This document shows, piece by piece, positions 16,094-24,046 of a stretch of 64,000 bases of DNA; position 1 is the first letter of the stretch, and every line of letters starts with the position of its first letter. The notes beneath the pieces are model-generated. The model saw only the letters and a program-made list of their open reading frames with translations. It was not told where the DNA came from and did not search any database. Position numbers and translations under genes: made by a program. This stretch comes from Zoogloea sp016790385 (GTDB lineage Bacteria; Pseudomonadota; Gammaproteobacteria; Burkholderiales; Rhodocyclaceae): NCBI RefSeq assembly GCF_041916735.1, contig NZ_JAYRYY010000016.1; one strand, 5' to 3'.

Positions 16094-18231
16094 GACCGAC
16101 TGCCCTTGTCGTCGTCGCTGCCATCGCCGGCATTCTGCTTTTCCTGCTGGCAACGGCCAGTGCCAACACCCCCCTTTTCGCCCGCAATTACACCCTGCTG
16201 CTCGTCCTCAACGGGATCATCGCGGTCGGCCTGGCCAGCCTGGTTTTCGTACAGTTGCGCAGTCTGTGGCGGGAGTATCGGGCGCGCCGTTTCGGGTCGC
16301 GCCTGAAGCTCCGTCTGATGTCCATCTTTGCCGCCATGGCCGTGGTCCCGGGGGTCCTGGTGTATGCCGTGTCGCTCCAGTTTGCCGTCAAGAGCATCGA
16401 CTCCTGGTTCAATGTGCGTGTGGATGCGGCCCTCGAAAGCGGGCTTCAGCTGGGGCGAAGCTCCCTGGAAATGCTGCTGGGCCAGCTTGCCGACAAGGCC
16501 GATCGCATGGTGGAAGAACTGGAGCTGGCGCCCCAGGTGCGGTCCACCCTGCTCAATCACTTGCGGGAGCGCGGCAATGTGGAGTCGGCCACGGTGTTCG
16601 CCTCCAACGGCCGGATCGTCGCTACCGCCGATGCCGAGATTGAAAGTCTGGTGCCCGAGCGGCCCAGCGTTGCCCAGTTGCGGCAGGCCCGCCAGACCCA
16701 GGGCTATCGGGCGGTGGAAGGACAGGCGCCGGATGGTCTGATCCTGCGCGTCATCGTGCCCATTCCTTCGCGCCATCTGGCCGACCCCCTGCTCCTTCAG
16801 CTCACCCAGTCGGTCCCGAGTTCCTTCGCCTCCCATGCCGAGAGCGTTGAAACCGTGCATCGGGACTACCAGGAGTTGTCCCTCGCCCGTGGCGGCCTCA
16901 AGCGCATCTACACCCTTACGCTCACGCTCACCCTGCTCCTTGCCCTGTTTGCCGCCGTTGCGGTGGCCTTCGTGCTGACCCGTCGTCTGGCGGCTCCGCT
17001 TTTCATCCTGGCCGAGGGTACCCAGGCCGTCGCGGCCGGCGACTTCAGTCCTCGCCAGGCGCTGCCGGCCCGGGATGAACTGGGTGTGCTCACCCAGTCC
17101 TTCAATCAGATGACCCGTCAGCTTGAAGACGCCCGCGCCCAGGCCGAGAACAACCGGGCCGCGGTGGAGCGTAACCGCGCTTACCTGGAAGGGGTGCTCG
17201 CCAACCTGTCGGCAGGGGTGCTGGCCTTTTCGCCGGACGGCCACCTGCGCGCCGCCAACCATGGCGCCATGACCATCCTCAACGACCCCCTGGATGGCTA
17301 CGAGCGGATCCGCCTGGAAGACTGGGCGGATCACGGGCATCTTCGCAATGCCTTGCTGGAGGGCCTGCACGGCCCGGACGCCAACTGGAACCGCCAGATC
17401 GAGTTCTCCAACCCGGACGGCAGCACCCAGACCCTGCTCCTTCACGGTACGCGCCTTCCCGACGACACGGGCGGTGGCTGGGTGGTGGTGTTCGATGACA
17501 TCACTCACCTCATCGCGGCCCAGCGCACGGCGGCCTGGGCGGAGGTGGCGCGGCGTCTCGCCCACGAGATCAAGAACCCCCTCACCCCTATCCAGCTCTC
17601 GGCCGAGCGTCTGCAATTCAAGCTGGCGGATCGTCTGGACACCGAGGGGCGCGAGATGCTCCAGCGCTCCACCACCACCATCGTCAATCAGGTGGAGGCG
17701 ATGAAGAATCTGGTTAACGCCTTCCGGGACTATGCGAGGCTTCCGACCCCGGTGATGGCACGGGTCGATCTCAACGCCCTGGTGCGGGAAGTGCTGGTTT
17801 TGTACGAAGGTTCGCGGGTGATGATCCACGCCGAACTGGGTACGGATCTGCCCTGGGTGCTCGGCGACGCGACCCAGATCCGGCAGGTCATCCACAATCT
17901 TTTGCAGAACGCCGAAGACGCTCTCATGGATGTGGATCACCCGGAGATACGCCTGTTGACCCGATCCGATTCCCGCCGGGTAGACTTGATTCTGCGCGAC
18001 AACGGCCCGGGTTTTCCGCCCGAAAGTCTGTCCCGGGCCTTCGAGCCTTACGTGACAACCAAGGCGCGTGGCACCGGCCTAGGCCTGGCCATCGTCAAGA
18101 AGATCATCGATGAACACGAAGGCGAGATCCGTCTCGCCAATCGCGAAGCAGGTGGCGCGGAGGTCCGTATCCGCCTGTGCATCGCTCCTCACCCAGAGTC
18201 CAGCACCCATGGCCAAGATCCTCATCGTTGA
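16090..18231 (+). CDS. ntrY: NtrY-like membrane sensor histidine kinase
   Basis: A 713-residue sensor. Two hydrophobic segments at about residues 5-25 and 35-55 and a third near 285-310 anchor it in the inner membrane and enclose a periplasmic sensing part. HAMP follows (LAEGTQAVAAGDFSPR), then a PAS-like domain (LEGVLANLSAGVLAFSPDG), and the histidine box RRLAHEIKNPLTPIQLS with the phosphorylated His. The ATPase motifs are NLLQNAEDAL, DNGPGFP and GTGLGLAIVKKI. The ATG at 16090 overlaps the DUF4390 stop. The partner is the regulator directly after it, with overlapping reading frames. The family is linked to nitrogen, redox and envelope control. Confidence 0.88.
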   Translation: MRPTALVVVAAIAGILLFLLATASANTPLFARNYTLLLVLNGIIAVGLASLVFVQLRSLWREYRARRFGSRLKLRLMSIFAAMAVVPGVLVYAVSLQFAVKSIDSWFNVRVDAALESGLQLGRSSLEMLLGQLADKADRMVEELELAPQVRSTLLNHLRERGNVESATVFASNGRIVATADAEIESLVPERPSVAQLRQARQTQGYRAVEGQAPDGLILRVIVPIPSRHLADPLLLQLTQSVPSSFASHAESVETVHRDYQELSLARGGLKRIYTLTLTLTLLLALFAAVAVAFVLTRRLAAPLFILAEGTQAVAAGDFSPRQALPARDELGVLTQSFNQMTRQLEDARAQAENNRAAVERNRAYLEGVLANLSAGVLAFSPDGHLRAANHGAMTILNDPLDGYERIRLEDWADHGHLRNALLEGLHGPDANWNRQIEFSNPDGSTQTLLLHGTRLPDDTGGGWVVVFDDITHLIAAQRTAAWAEVARRLAHEIKNPLTPIQLSAERLQFKLADRLDTEGREMLQRSTTTIVNQVEAMKNLVNAFRDYARLPTPVMARVDLNALVREVLVLYEGSRVMIHAELGTDLPWVLGDATQIRQVIHNLLQNAEDALMDVDHPEIRLLTRSDSRRVDLILRDNGPGFPPESLSRAFEPYVTTKARGTGLGLAIVKKIIDEHEGEIRLANREAGGAEVRIRLCIAPHPESSTHGQDPHR

Positions 18232-19459
18232 CGACGAAGTCGGCATTCGAGAACTCCTCTCCGAGATCCTGCGCGACGAGGGGCACGACATCATCCTCGC
18301 CGAGAACGCGGGTGCGGCCCGGGCTGCCCGCAACGCGGCGCGGCCCGATCTCGTGCTGCTCGACATCTGGATGCCCGATACCGACGGGGTGAGCTTGCTC
18401 AAGGAGTGGTCTGCCAATGGTCAGCTGACCATGCCGGTGGTGATGATGTCCGGTCACGGCACCATCGATACTGCCGTCGAGGCCACCCGTATCGGCGCCA
18501 TGGAGTTTCTCGAGAAGCCCATCGCGCTGCAAAAATTGCTTGGCGCGGTCAAGCGCGGACTGGCCCGTATCAAACCGACCCACGCGCCCAGCCCCCTGGG
18601 TCTGGCGGCCTTTGCCCGTTCGGCGCCCCTGCGCGATCTGCGCAAGCGTCTGGAGCAGATGGCGGAAAAGTCCCGCATCATCCTGCTGCGGGTGGGGCCC
18701 GGCAGCCTGGCCGAACTATGTGCGCGCAGCCTCCAGCGCGTTGGCACGCCGTGGCTGGATCTGTCCCTGTCTTCCATGCCCATCGAACTCAACGTACTGG
18801 AGGGCGCGCGTAACGGCCTGCTCTACGTACCCGAACTGATCTACCTGTCGCGCCCCCAGCAGAAGAACCTGGTCTTTGCCATGGATCGCCTGGAGCGCCA
18901 TGGGCAGACCCTGGTGGTGGCGTCCGAACACCGTCCCGAGGAGCTGGCCGAACATGGCTGGGAAGAGCGTGTGCTGGCCCGCCTGTTCGAAGTCTCGCTC
19001 GCACCGCCGGCGCTGGGTGAGATCCGCGACGAGATTCCCGAGATCGCCAGCCAGATCCTGCTGCACTTCGTGGAGGCAGGCGAAGTGCCACCCCGTCGCC
19101 TCTCCTCTGCCGCGCTCAATGCGCTGCGCAACCAGGCCTGGCCGGGGGGCTACGGCGAGCTCAAGGCGGCGGTCAAATCCCTGGCGCTGGGTACGCTGGA
19201 AGAGGAGATCGGCATGGAGGAGGTGTCCCACCTGTTGGTGAAGGCACCGCCGGCCGCGCTCGGGCTGCCCCTTGATCTGCCCCTGCGGGAGGCACGGGAG
19301 ATCTTCGAGCGTTTGTATTTCGAGCACCACTTGCAGCTCGATGGCGGAAACATGACCCGTCTGGCGGAGAAGACCGGACTGGAGCGCACCCACTTGTATC
19401 GCAAGCTCAAGCAGCTCGGGATCAGTGTTGGGCGGCGCCACGAAGAAAGCAGTTCCTGA
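18209..19459 (+). CDS. ntrX: NtrX-like response regulator with degenerate AAA+ domain
   Basis: The receiver (residues 1-120) is intact: LIVDDEVGIRE, phosphorylated Asp in LLDIWMPDTDG, MSGHG, and Lys in EKPIAL. The C-terminal Fis-type helix-turn-helix (GNMTRLAEKTGLERTHLYRK) is also intact. The central region aligns in layout with sigma-54 activator AAA+ domains, but Walker A is replaced by LLRVGPGSLAEL. The GAFTGA loop is absent, and Walker B reads GLLYVPELIYL without the DE pair. It should not hydrolyse ATP or activate sigma-54 polymerase. It probably acts as a simple DNA-binding repressor or activator controlled by NtrY. The start MAKILIVDDE at 18209 overlaps ntrY by 23 bp. Confidence 0.87.
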   Translation: MAKILIVDDEVGIRELLSEILRDEGHDIILAENAGAARAARNAARPDLVLLDIWMPDTDGVSLLKEWSANGQLTMPVVMMSGHGTIDTAVEATRIGAMEFLEKPIALQKLLGAVKRGLARIKPTHAPSPLGLAAFARSAPLRDLRKRLEQMAEKSRIILLRVGPGSLAELCARSLQRVGTPWLDLSLSSMPIELNVLEGARNGLLYVPELIYLSRPQQKNLVFAMDRLERHGQTLVVASEHRPEELAEHGWEERVLARLFEVSLAPPALGEIRDEIPEIASQILLHFVEAGEVPPRRLSSAALNALRNQAWPGGYGELKAAVKSLALGTLEEEIGMEEVSHLLVKAPPAALGLPLDLPLREAREIFERLYFEHHLQLDGGNMTRLAEKTGLERTHLYRKLKQLGISVGRRHEESSS

Positions 19460-19522
19460 AGGCTGCGTCCGAACAGCCAGGACAATGCCTCGCTGTCTGG
19501 CAGCGGGGGGGAGAAGAACAAG

Positions 19523-20950
19523 ATGAAAATCATCATTCTGGGTGCGGGCCAGGTGGGTACCTCGGTGGCCGAGAGCCTTGTGTCCGAAGCGAACGACATC
19601 ACCATGGTCGACAGCGATGTCGAACATCTCAATGCCCTCCAGGAGCGGCTCGATCTGCGTGTCGTGACAGGCAATGCCGCGGCGCCCTCGGTGCTCGAAG
19701 CGGCAGGCGCGCCCGATGCGGATCTTCTCATCGCCGTCACCCAGTCGGACCAGACCAACCTGTGTGCCTGCCGGGTGGCCAAGTCCCTGTTCAACATCCC
19801 GACGCGTATTGCGCGCCTGCGCTCAGCCGATTACGCCGAGCATCCGCAGTTGCTTGACGACAAGAACTTCGCGGTCGATCACTCCATCTGCCCCGAACAG
19901 ATCGTCACCGATTACATCCGCAAGCTCATCGAGTTTCCCGAAGCGCTCCAGGTGCTGGAGTTCGCCGAGGGCATGGTGACGATGATCGCCGTGAAGGCCT
20001 TCGAGGGCGGTATGCTGGTTGGCAAGCCCCTCAAGACCATTCCCCTGCGCCTGCCCAACATTGATGCCCGGGTTGCCGCCATCTACCGCCGCGACCAGTC
20101 CATCATCCCGACTGGCGAAACCCTCATCGAAATTGGCGACGAAGTCTTCATCATTGCGGCCACGTCCCATATCCGCAAGGTGATGACGGAGCTGCGGCGC
20201 ATGGACAAACCCATCAAGCGGGTGATCATCGCCGGTGGCGGCAACATCGGCTTCCGGCTTGCCCGCGCCATCGAGAAGAACTTCAACGTCAAGCTCATCG
20301 AGCGTGACCGACGCCGCGCCGAGATGCTTGCCAGCAAACTGACGCGGGCACTGGTGCTGCGTGGTGATGGCACTGACGAGGCCCTTCTCGACTCCGAGAG
20401 CATCGAAGAAACCGACATGTTCCTGGCCCTCACCAATGATGAGGAAGACAACATCATGTCGGCATCCCTCGCCAAGCAGATGGGGGCGCGACGCACCCTG
20501 GCGCTGATCAACCGCAAGTCTTATGTGGACCTGGTGCAGGGCGGGCGCATCGACATCGCCATCTCCCCGGCCCAGACCTCCATCGGTCAGCTGCTGGCCC
20601 GGGTGCGCCGTGGAGACGTGGCCGCCGTACACAGCCTTCGCCGCGGTGCAGCCGAGGCCCTGGAAGTGGTCGCCCACGGGGACGCCAAGCATTGCAAGGT
20701 GATCGGTCGCCGCGTTGAGGAAATCGACCTTCCCGAAGGGGCCACCATCGCCGCCATTGTGCGCAATACCGGGCAGAGCCGCACCGAGTACAAGGAGCTG
20801 GTGGCCTACGAGGTACCCATCCACGAAGTCATCATGGCTCACCATGACACGGTGATCCGTGCCGAGGATCACGTGATCGTCTTTTGCACCAGCAAGAAGC
20901 TGGTCGGCCAGGTGGAAAAGCTCTTCCAGGTGGGCTGGGGGTTCTTCTGA
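19523..20950 (+). CDS. trkA: Trk potassium transport regulatory subunit TrkA
   Basis: A peripheral NAD(H)-binding protein that gates the TrkH potassium channel. It has two tandem RCK/KTN units. The first Rossmann motif is IILGAGQVGTSVAE and the second is IIAGGGNIGFRLARAIE, each followed by a TrkA-C domain. The length of 475 residues is close to the usual 458. GGGGGAGAAG precedes the ATG. It follows ntrX by 63 bp and overlaps trkH by one base (TGATG), so TrkA and TrkH are co-expressed, as in many betaproteobacteria. Confidence 0.96.
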   Translation: MKIIILGAGQVGTSVAESLVSEANDITMVDSDVEHLNALQERLDLRVVTGNAAAPSVLEAAGAPDADLLIAVTQSDQTNLCACRVAKSLFNIPTRIARLRSADYAEHPQLLDDKNFAVDHSICPEQIVTDYIRKLIEFPEALQVLEFAEGMVTMIAVKAFEGGMLVGKPLKTIPLRLPNIDARVAAIYRRDQSIIPTGETLIEIGDEVFIIAATSHIRKVMTELRRMDKPIKRVIIAGGGNIGFRLARAIEKNFNVKLIERDRRRAEMLASKLTRALVLRGDGTDEALLDSESIEETDMFLALTNDEEDNIMSASLAKQMGARRTLALINRKSYVDLVQGGRIDIAISPAQTSIGQLLARVRRGDVAAVHSLRRGAAEALEVVAHGDAKHCKVIGRRVEEIDLPEGATIAAIVRNTGQSRTEYKELVAYEVPIHEVIMAHHDTVIRAEDHVIVFCTSKKLVGQVEKLFQVGWGFF

Positions 20951-22407
20951 TGGACGCGATGCTTCCGGTTGCCAACGTTCTGGGCAGACTGTTGTCGATC
21001 TTCAGCCTGGCTTACCTGATGCCCATCGTTGCGGCGATCCACTACGACGACGGCACCACTGCGGATTTCGTCGCCGCCATGGTCATCTCCCTGGGTGGCG
21101 GGCTCACGCTCTATGGGGTGACCCGATCAAACTACCGCGAGCTCAAGCCCAGGGATGGTTTCCTGCTGGTTTCCACCGTGTGGGCGCTGATGGCGGCCAT
21201 CGCCACGATCCCGTTGCTCCTGGTCTACGACACCATGAGCTTCACCGACGCCTTTTTTGAAACCATGTCCGGCCTCACCACCACGGGGTCGACCATCATG
21301 ACCGACCTCGACCATGCGCCGCCCGCCATCAACGTATGGCGGCATGAGCTGAACTGGCTGGGCGGCATGGGGATTATCGTGCTCGCGGTGGCCGTATTGC
21401 CGCTGCTGGGGGTTGGCGGCATGCAGCTCTACAAAGCCGAAACGCCCGGCCCGATGAAGGATTCCAAGCTCACCGCACGCATCGCCGACACGGCGAAGGC
21501 CCTGTGGCTGGTGTACTTCGGCATCACCGTGCTGTGCATCGTGCTGCTCAATCAGGCCGGCCTGTCGTGGCTCGATTCCATCTGCCATGCCTTCGCCGCC
21601 TTGGGGTTGGGGGGGTTTTCGACCCGCGATGCCAGCGTCGGCGCCTTTGACAATCCCATGGTCGAGTTCGTGTTGATCGTCTTCATGGTGATCGCCGCAA
21701 TGAACTTTGCCACCCACTTTCTCGCCGTGCGGGGGCGTGACCTGCGGGTGTATTGGCAGGACGTGGAGGCCCGTGGTGTGGTCGGCCTGATTGTCACGTC
21801 GTGCTTCGGCGTGGCCCTGTATGTGTGGCTTGAAGGCACCTACGAGGATTACCCCACTGCCCTGCGCCACGTCAGCTTCAACCTCGTTTCCATGGCCACA
21901 GACTGCGGCTTCGCCAGCCAGGACTTCGACAAATGGCCGGTCTTCGCGCCCTTGTGGATGCTCTTCCTGTCATGCATCACGGCAAGTTCCGGCTCCACCG
22001 GGGGCGGCATCAAGATGATCCGGACCCTTATCCTGGCCAAGCAGGCCAACCGCGAACTCACCCGCCTCATCCACCCTTCCGTCGTCAATCCGGTCAAGGT
22101 CGGGGGCAGCGCCATTCCCAACAACGTGGTGATTGCCGTGCTCGGCTTCATCTTTCTGTACTTCATGAGCGTGGTCATGCTGACCTTCGTGATGATCCTG
22201 TCGGGCCTGGATTTCATGACCTCCCTCGGTGCGGTGGTGGCCAGCATCAACAACGCCGGGCCGGGCCTCAACAAGGTCGGCCCGGCCACCAACTATGCCG
22301 TGCTGACGGATTTCCAGACCTGGGTGTGCAGCTTCACCATGCTCCTCGGGCGTCTGGAGGTGCTCTCCCTGGCAGTGGTGTTCACCCCCCAGTTCTGGCG
22401 CAAGTAA
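20950..22407 (+). CDS. trkH: Trk potassium uptake channel TrkH
   Basis: The integral membrane potassium-translocating subunit, 485 residues with about ten hydrophobic segments. The four pore-loop selectivity motifs are visible: TTTGST, GLGGFST, SSGSTGGG and NNAGPGL. The ATG at 20950 overlaps the trkA stop; upstream in-frame codons belong to the trkA 3' end. It works with TrkA and proton-motive force to import K+. Confidence 0.96.
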   Translation: MDAMLPVANVLGRLLSIFSLAYLMPIVAAIHYDDGTTADFVAAMVISLGGGLTLYGVTRSNYRELKPRDGFLLVSTVWALMAAIATIPLLLVYDTMSFTDAFFETMSGLTTTGSTIMTDLDHAPPAINVWRHELNWLGGMGIIVLAVAVLPLLGVGGMQLYKAETPGPMKDSKLTARIADTAKALWLVYFGITVLCIVLLNQAGLSWLDSICHAFAALGLGGFSTRDASVGAFDNPMVEFVLIVFMVIAAMNFATHFLAVRGRDLRVYWQDVEARGVVGLIVTSCFGVALYVWLEGTYEDYPTALRHVSFNLVSMATDCGFASQDFDKWPVFAPLWMLFLSCITASSGSTGGGIKMIRTLILAKQANRELTRLIHPSVVNPVKVGGSAIPNNVVIAVLGFIFLYFMSVVMLTFVMILSGLDFMTSLGAVVASINNAGPGLNKVGPATNYAVLTDFQTWVCSFTMLLGRLEVLSLAVVFTPQFWRK

Positions 22408-22437
22408 ACGCTTCTTGATCTGCCCGATCCACGCCGC

Positions 22438-22472
22438 GGCGGCAAATGGCGGATAATCCCGCCTTTGCCGCC
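22438..22472. promoter_or_regulatory. Long nested hairpin in the hemE leader
   Basis: GGCGGCAAA (22438-22446) pairs with TTTGCCGCC (22464-22472). Inside it, GGCGG (22448-22452) pairs with CCGCC (22459-22463) around the loop ATAATC, leaving only one bulged T. It lies 30 bp before the hemE start and 30 bp after trkH. Without a T run it is a poor terminator; a leader structure or operator is possible. Confidence 0.5.
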
Positions 22473-22502
22473 GTGAGCGGCCCTGCCTGCCGAGGATTTC
22501 CC

Positions 22503-23576
22503 GTGAGCCGTCCGAAGAACGATACCTTCCTGCGTGCCCTGCTGCGCCAGCCCACCGACTACACCCCCCTGTGGCTGATGCGTCAGGCCGGTCGCTACCT
22601 GCCCGAGTACCGCGAGACACGCAAGCGTGCCGGCAGCTTCCTCGATCTGTGCAAGAACCCCGGCCTCGCCTGTGAAGTCACCCTTCAGCCCCTGGCCCGC
22701 TACGACCTCGACGCCGCCATTCTCTTCTCCGACATCCTCACCGTACCCGACGCCATGGGCCTGGGCCTCTACTTTGCCGAAGGCGAAGGCCCCAAGTTCG
22801 AGCGCCCCCTGAAGGAAGAATGGGAGATTCGCAACCTCGCGGTGCCCGATCCCAACCTTGAGCTGGGCTATGTGATGGATGCCGTCGCGGAGATACGCCG
22901 CGCCCTGGACAACTCCGTGCCCCTCATCGGTTTCTCCGGCAGCCCCTGGACCCTCGCCTGCTACATGGTCGAAGGTGGCGGCTCCGATGACTACCGCAAG
23001 GTCAAGGCCCTGCTCTACAGCCGACCGGATCTGATGCATCACATCCTCGACGTCACCGCCCGTGCCGTCATCGCTTACCTCAATGCCCAGATCGAAGCGG
23101 GTGCCCAGGCTGTGATGATCTTCGATTCCTGGGGGGGCGTGCTGGCCCATGGTGCCTACAAGGAGTTCTCCCTGGCCTACATCCGCCAGATTGTCGCCGG
23201 CCTGACCCGGGAGAAGGACGGCGAGAAGATCCCTTGCATCGTCTTCACCAAAGGTGGTGGCCTGTGGCTGGCCGACATTGCCGACAGCGGCGCCGACGCG
23301 GTGGGCCTCGACTGGACGGTGGATATCGGAGCCGCCCGCCGTCAAGTGGGCGACAAGGTTGCCCTGCAAGGCAACCTTGATCCTGCAGTGCTGTTTGGCT
23401 CCCCGGAGGCAGTCGCAGCCGAGGCAAAGAAGGTTCTCGACGCTTACGGCCCCCATGCCGGCCATGTCTTCAATCTGGGCCATGGCATCTCCCAGTACAC
23501 CCCGCCCGAAAACGTCACCGTGTTGGTCAACACCGTTCACGAGCACAGTCGCGCTATGCGCGGCAGCATGGCCTGA
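22503..23576 (+). CDS. hemE: Uroporphyrinogen decarboxylase
   Basis: This enzyme decarboxylates uroporphyrinogen III to coproporphyrinogen III in haem synthesis. Family motifs are LWLMRQAGRYLPEYR at the N-terminus, FSDILTVPDAMGLGL, and FSGSPWTLACYM. The chosen start is GTG 22503 (MSRPKNDTFLRALLRQP), with GAGGA 7-11 bases upstream. It gives 357 residues, as in E. coli (354). An in-frame ATG at 22446 would put the leader hairpin in the coding region. The gene is followed by a strong terminator. Confidence 0.95.
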   Translation: MSRPKNDTFLRALLRQPTDYTPLWLMRQAGRYLPEYRETRKRAGSFLDLCKNPGLACEVTLQPLARYDLDAAILFSDILTVPDAMGLGLYFAEGEGPKFERPLKEEWEIRNLAVPDPNLELGYVMDAVAEIRRALDNSVPLIGFSGSPWTLACYMVEGGGSDDYRKVKALLYSRPDLMHHILDVTARAVIAYLNAQIEAGAQAVMIFDSWGGVLAHGAYKEFSLAYIRQIVAGLTREKDGEKIPCIVFTKGGGLWLADIADSGADAVGLDWTVDIGAARRQVGDKVALQGNLDPAVLFGSPEAVAAEAKKVLDAYGPHAGHVFNLGHGISQYTPPENVTVLVNTVHEHSRAMRGSMA

Positions 23577-23598
23577 ACGCGCCACCGACCAGGCACCG

Positions 23599-23630
23599 GG
23601 GGCCGGCTCATGCCGGCCCCAGTTGTTTTC
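23599..23630 (+). terminator. Rho-independent-type terminator after hemE
   Basis: A perfect nine-base GC stem, GGGGCCGGC (23599-23607) and GCCGGCCCC (23612-23620), with loop TCAT, is followed by AGTTGTTTTC. It lies 22 bp after the hemE stop. Confidence 0.8.
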
Positions 23631-23770
23631 GCACAGGGCCGTTCGCCCTTCGCATTTCCGTCAGATGCCCCATCCGGGCAGCCCCGAAAGATCCCCGTCA
23701 AGCACTAAATTTGAACTCGAGGGCTTGACTTGTGCACAGCACCAAGTTTCGTGTCAGATTCATGACGTCA

Positions 23771-24030
23771 CGTAGAAACAAAAATACACACATCAACATA
23801 TTGTTGTTTTTAAAGGGAATATTATTTGATCAGGAATGAGGCAGTGTAGGAAGAACACAGTCTGGAGGCGGGTTTTGCGGCACTTGCCCCCGGTTTCCCA
23901 CAAAGTTATCCACAGATTTTGTGGACAAGGGAAAATACCCACGTCGACCCAATGGCTTCAGACCTGTTTCCCAAGCGATGCCTTACAAAAACCACATAAA
24001 ACGCTGATTTTTATACTTTTTTATAAAATC
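23771..24030. promoter_or_regulatory. AT-rich region with inverted DnaA-box pair upstream of priA
   Basis: A stretch at about 23771-23833 is strongly AT-rich in this GC-rich genome and contains CAACATATTGTTG (23794-23806). A perfect DnaA box, TTATCCACA (23906-23914), faces a one-mismatch box, TGTGGACAA (23920-23928), across five bases. A second AT tract with TTTTATA (24009-24015) and TATAAAA (24022-24028) ends 17 bp before priA and may supply its promoter. DnaA may control priA here. The rest of the 470-bp hemE-priA gap holds no gene that I can see. Confidence 0.6.
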
Positions 24031-24046
24031 CCCCGCTATCCCGGTC

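Noticed and set aside
23577..24046. hemE-priA gap as the main chromosomal origin
   Set aside because: Genes on both sides run in the same direction through it, and dnaA/rpmH divergence and parS support the 7 kb region; it remains only a secondary candidate.
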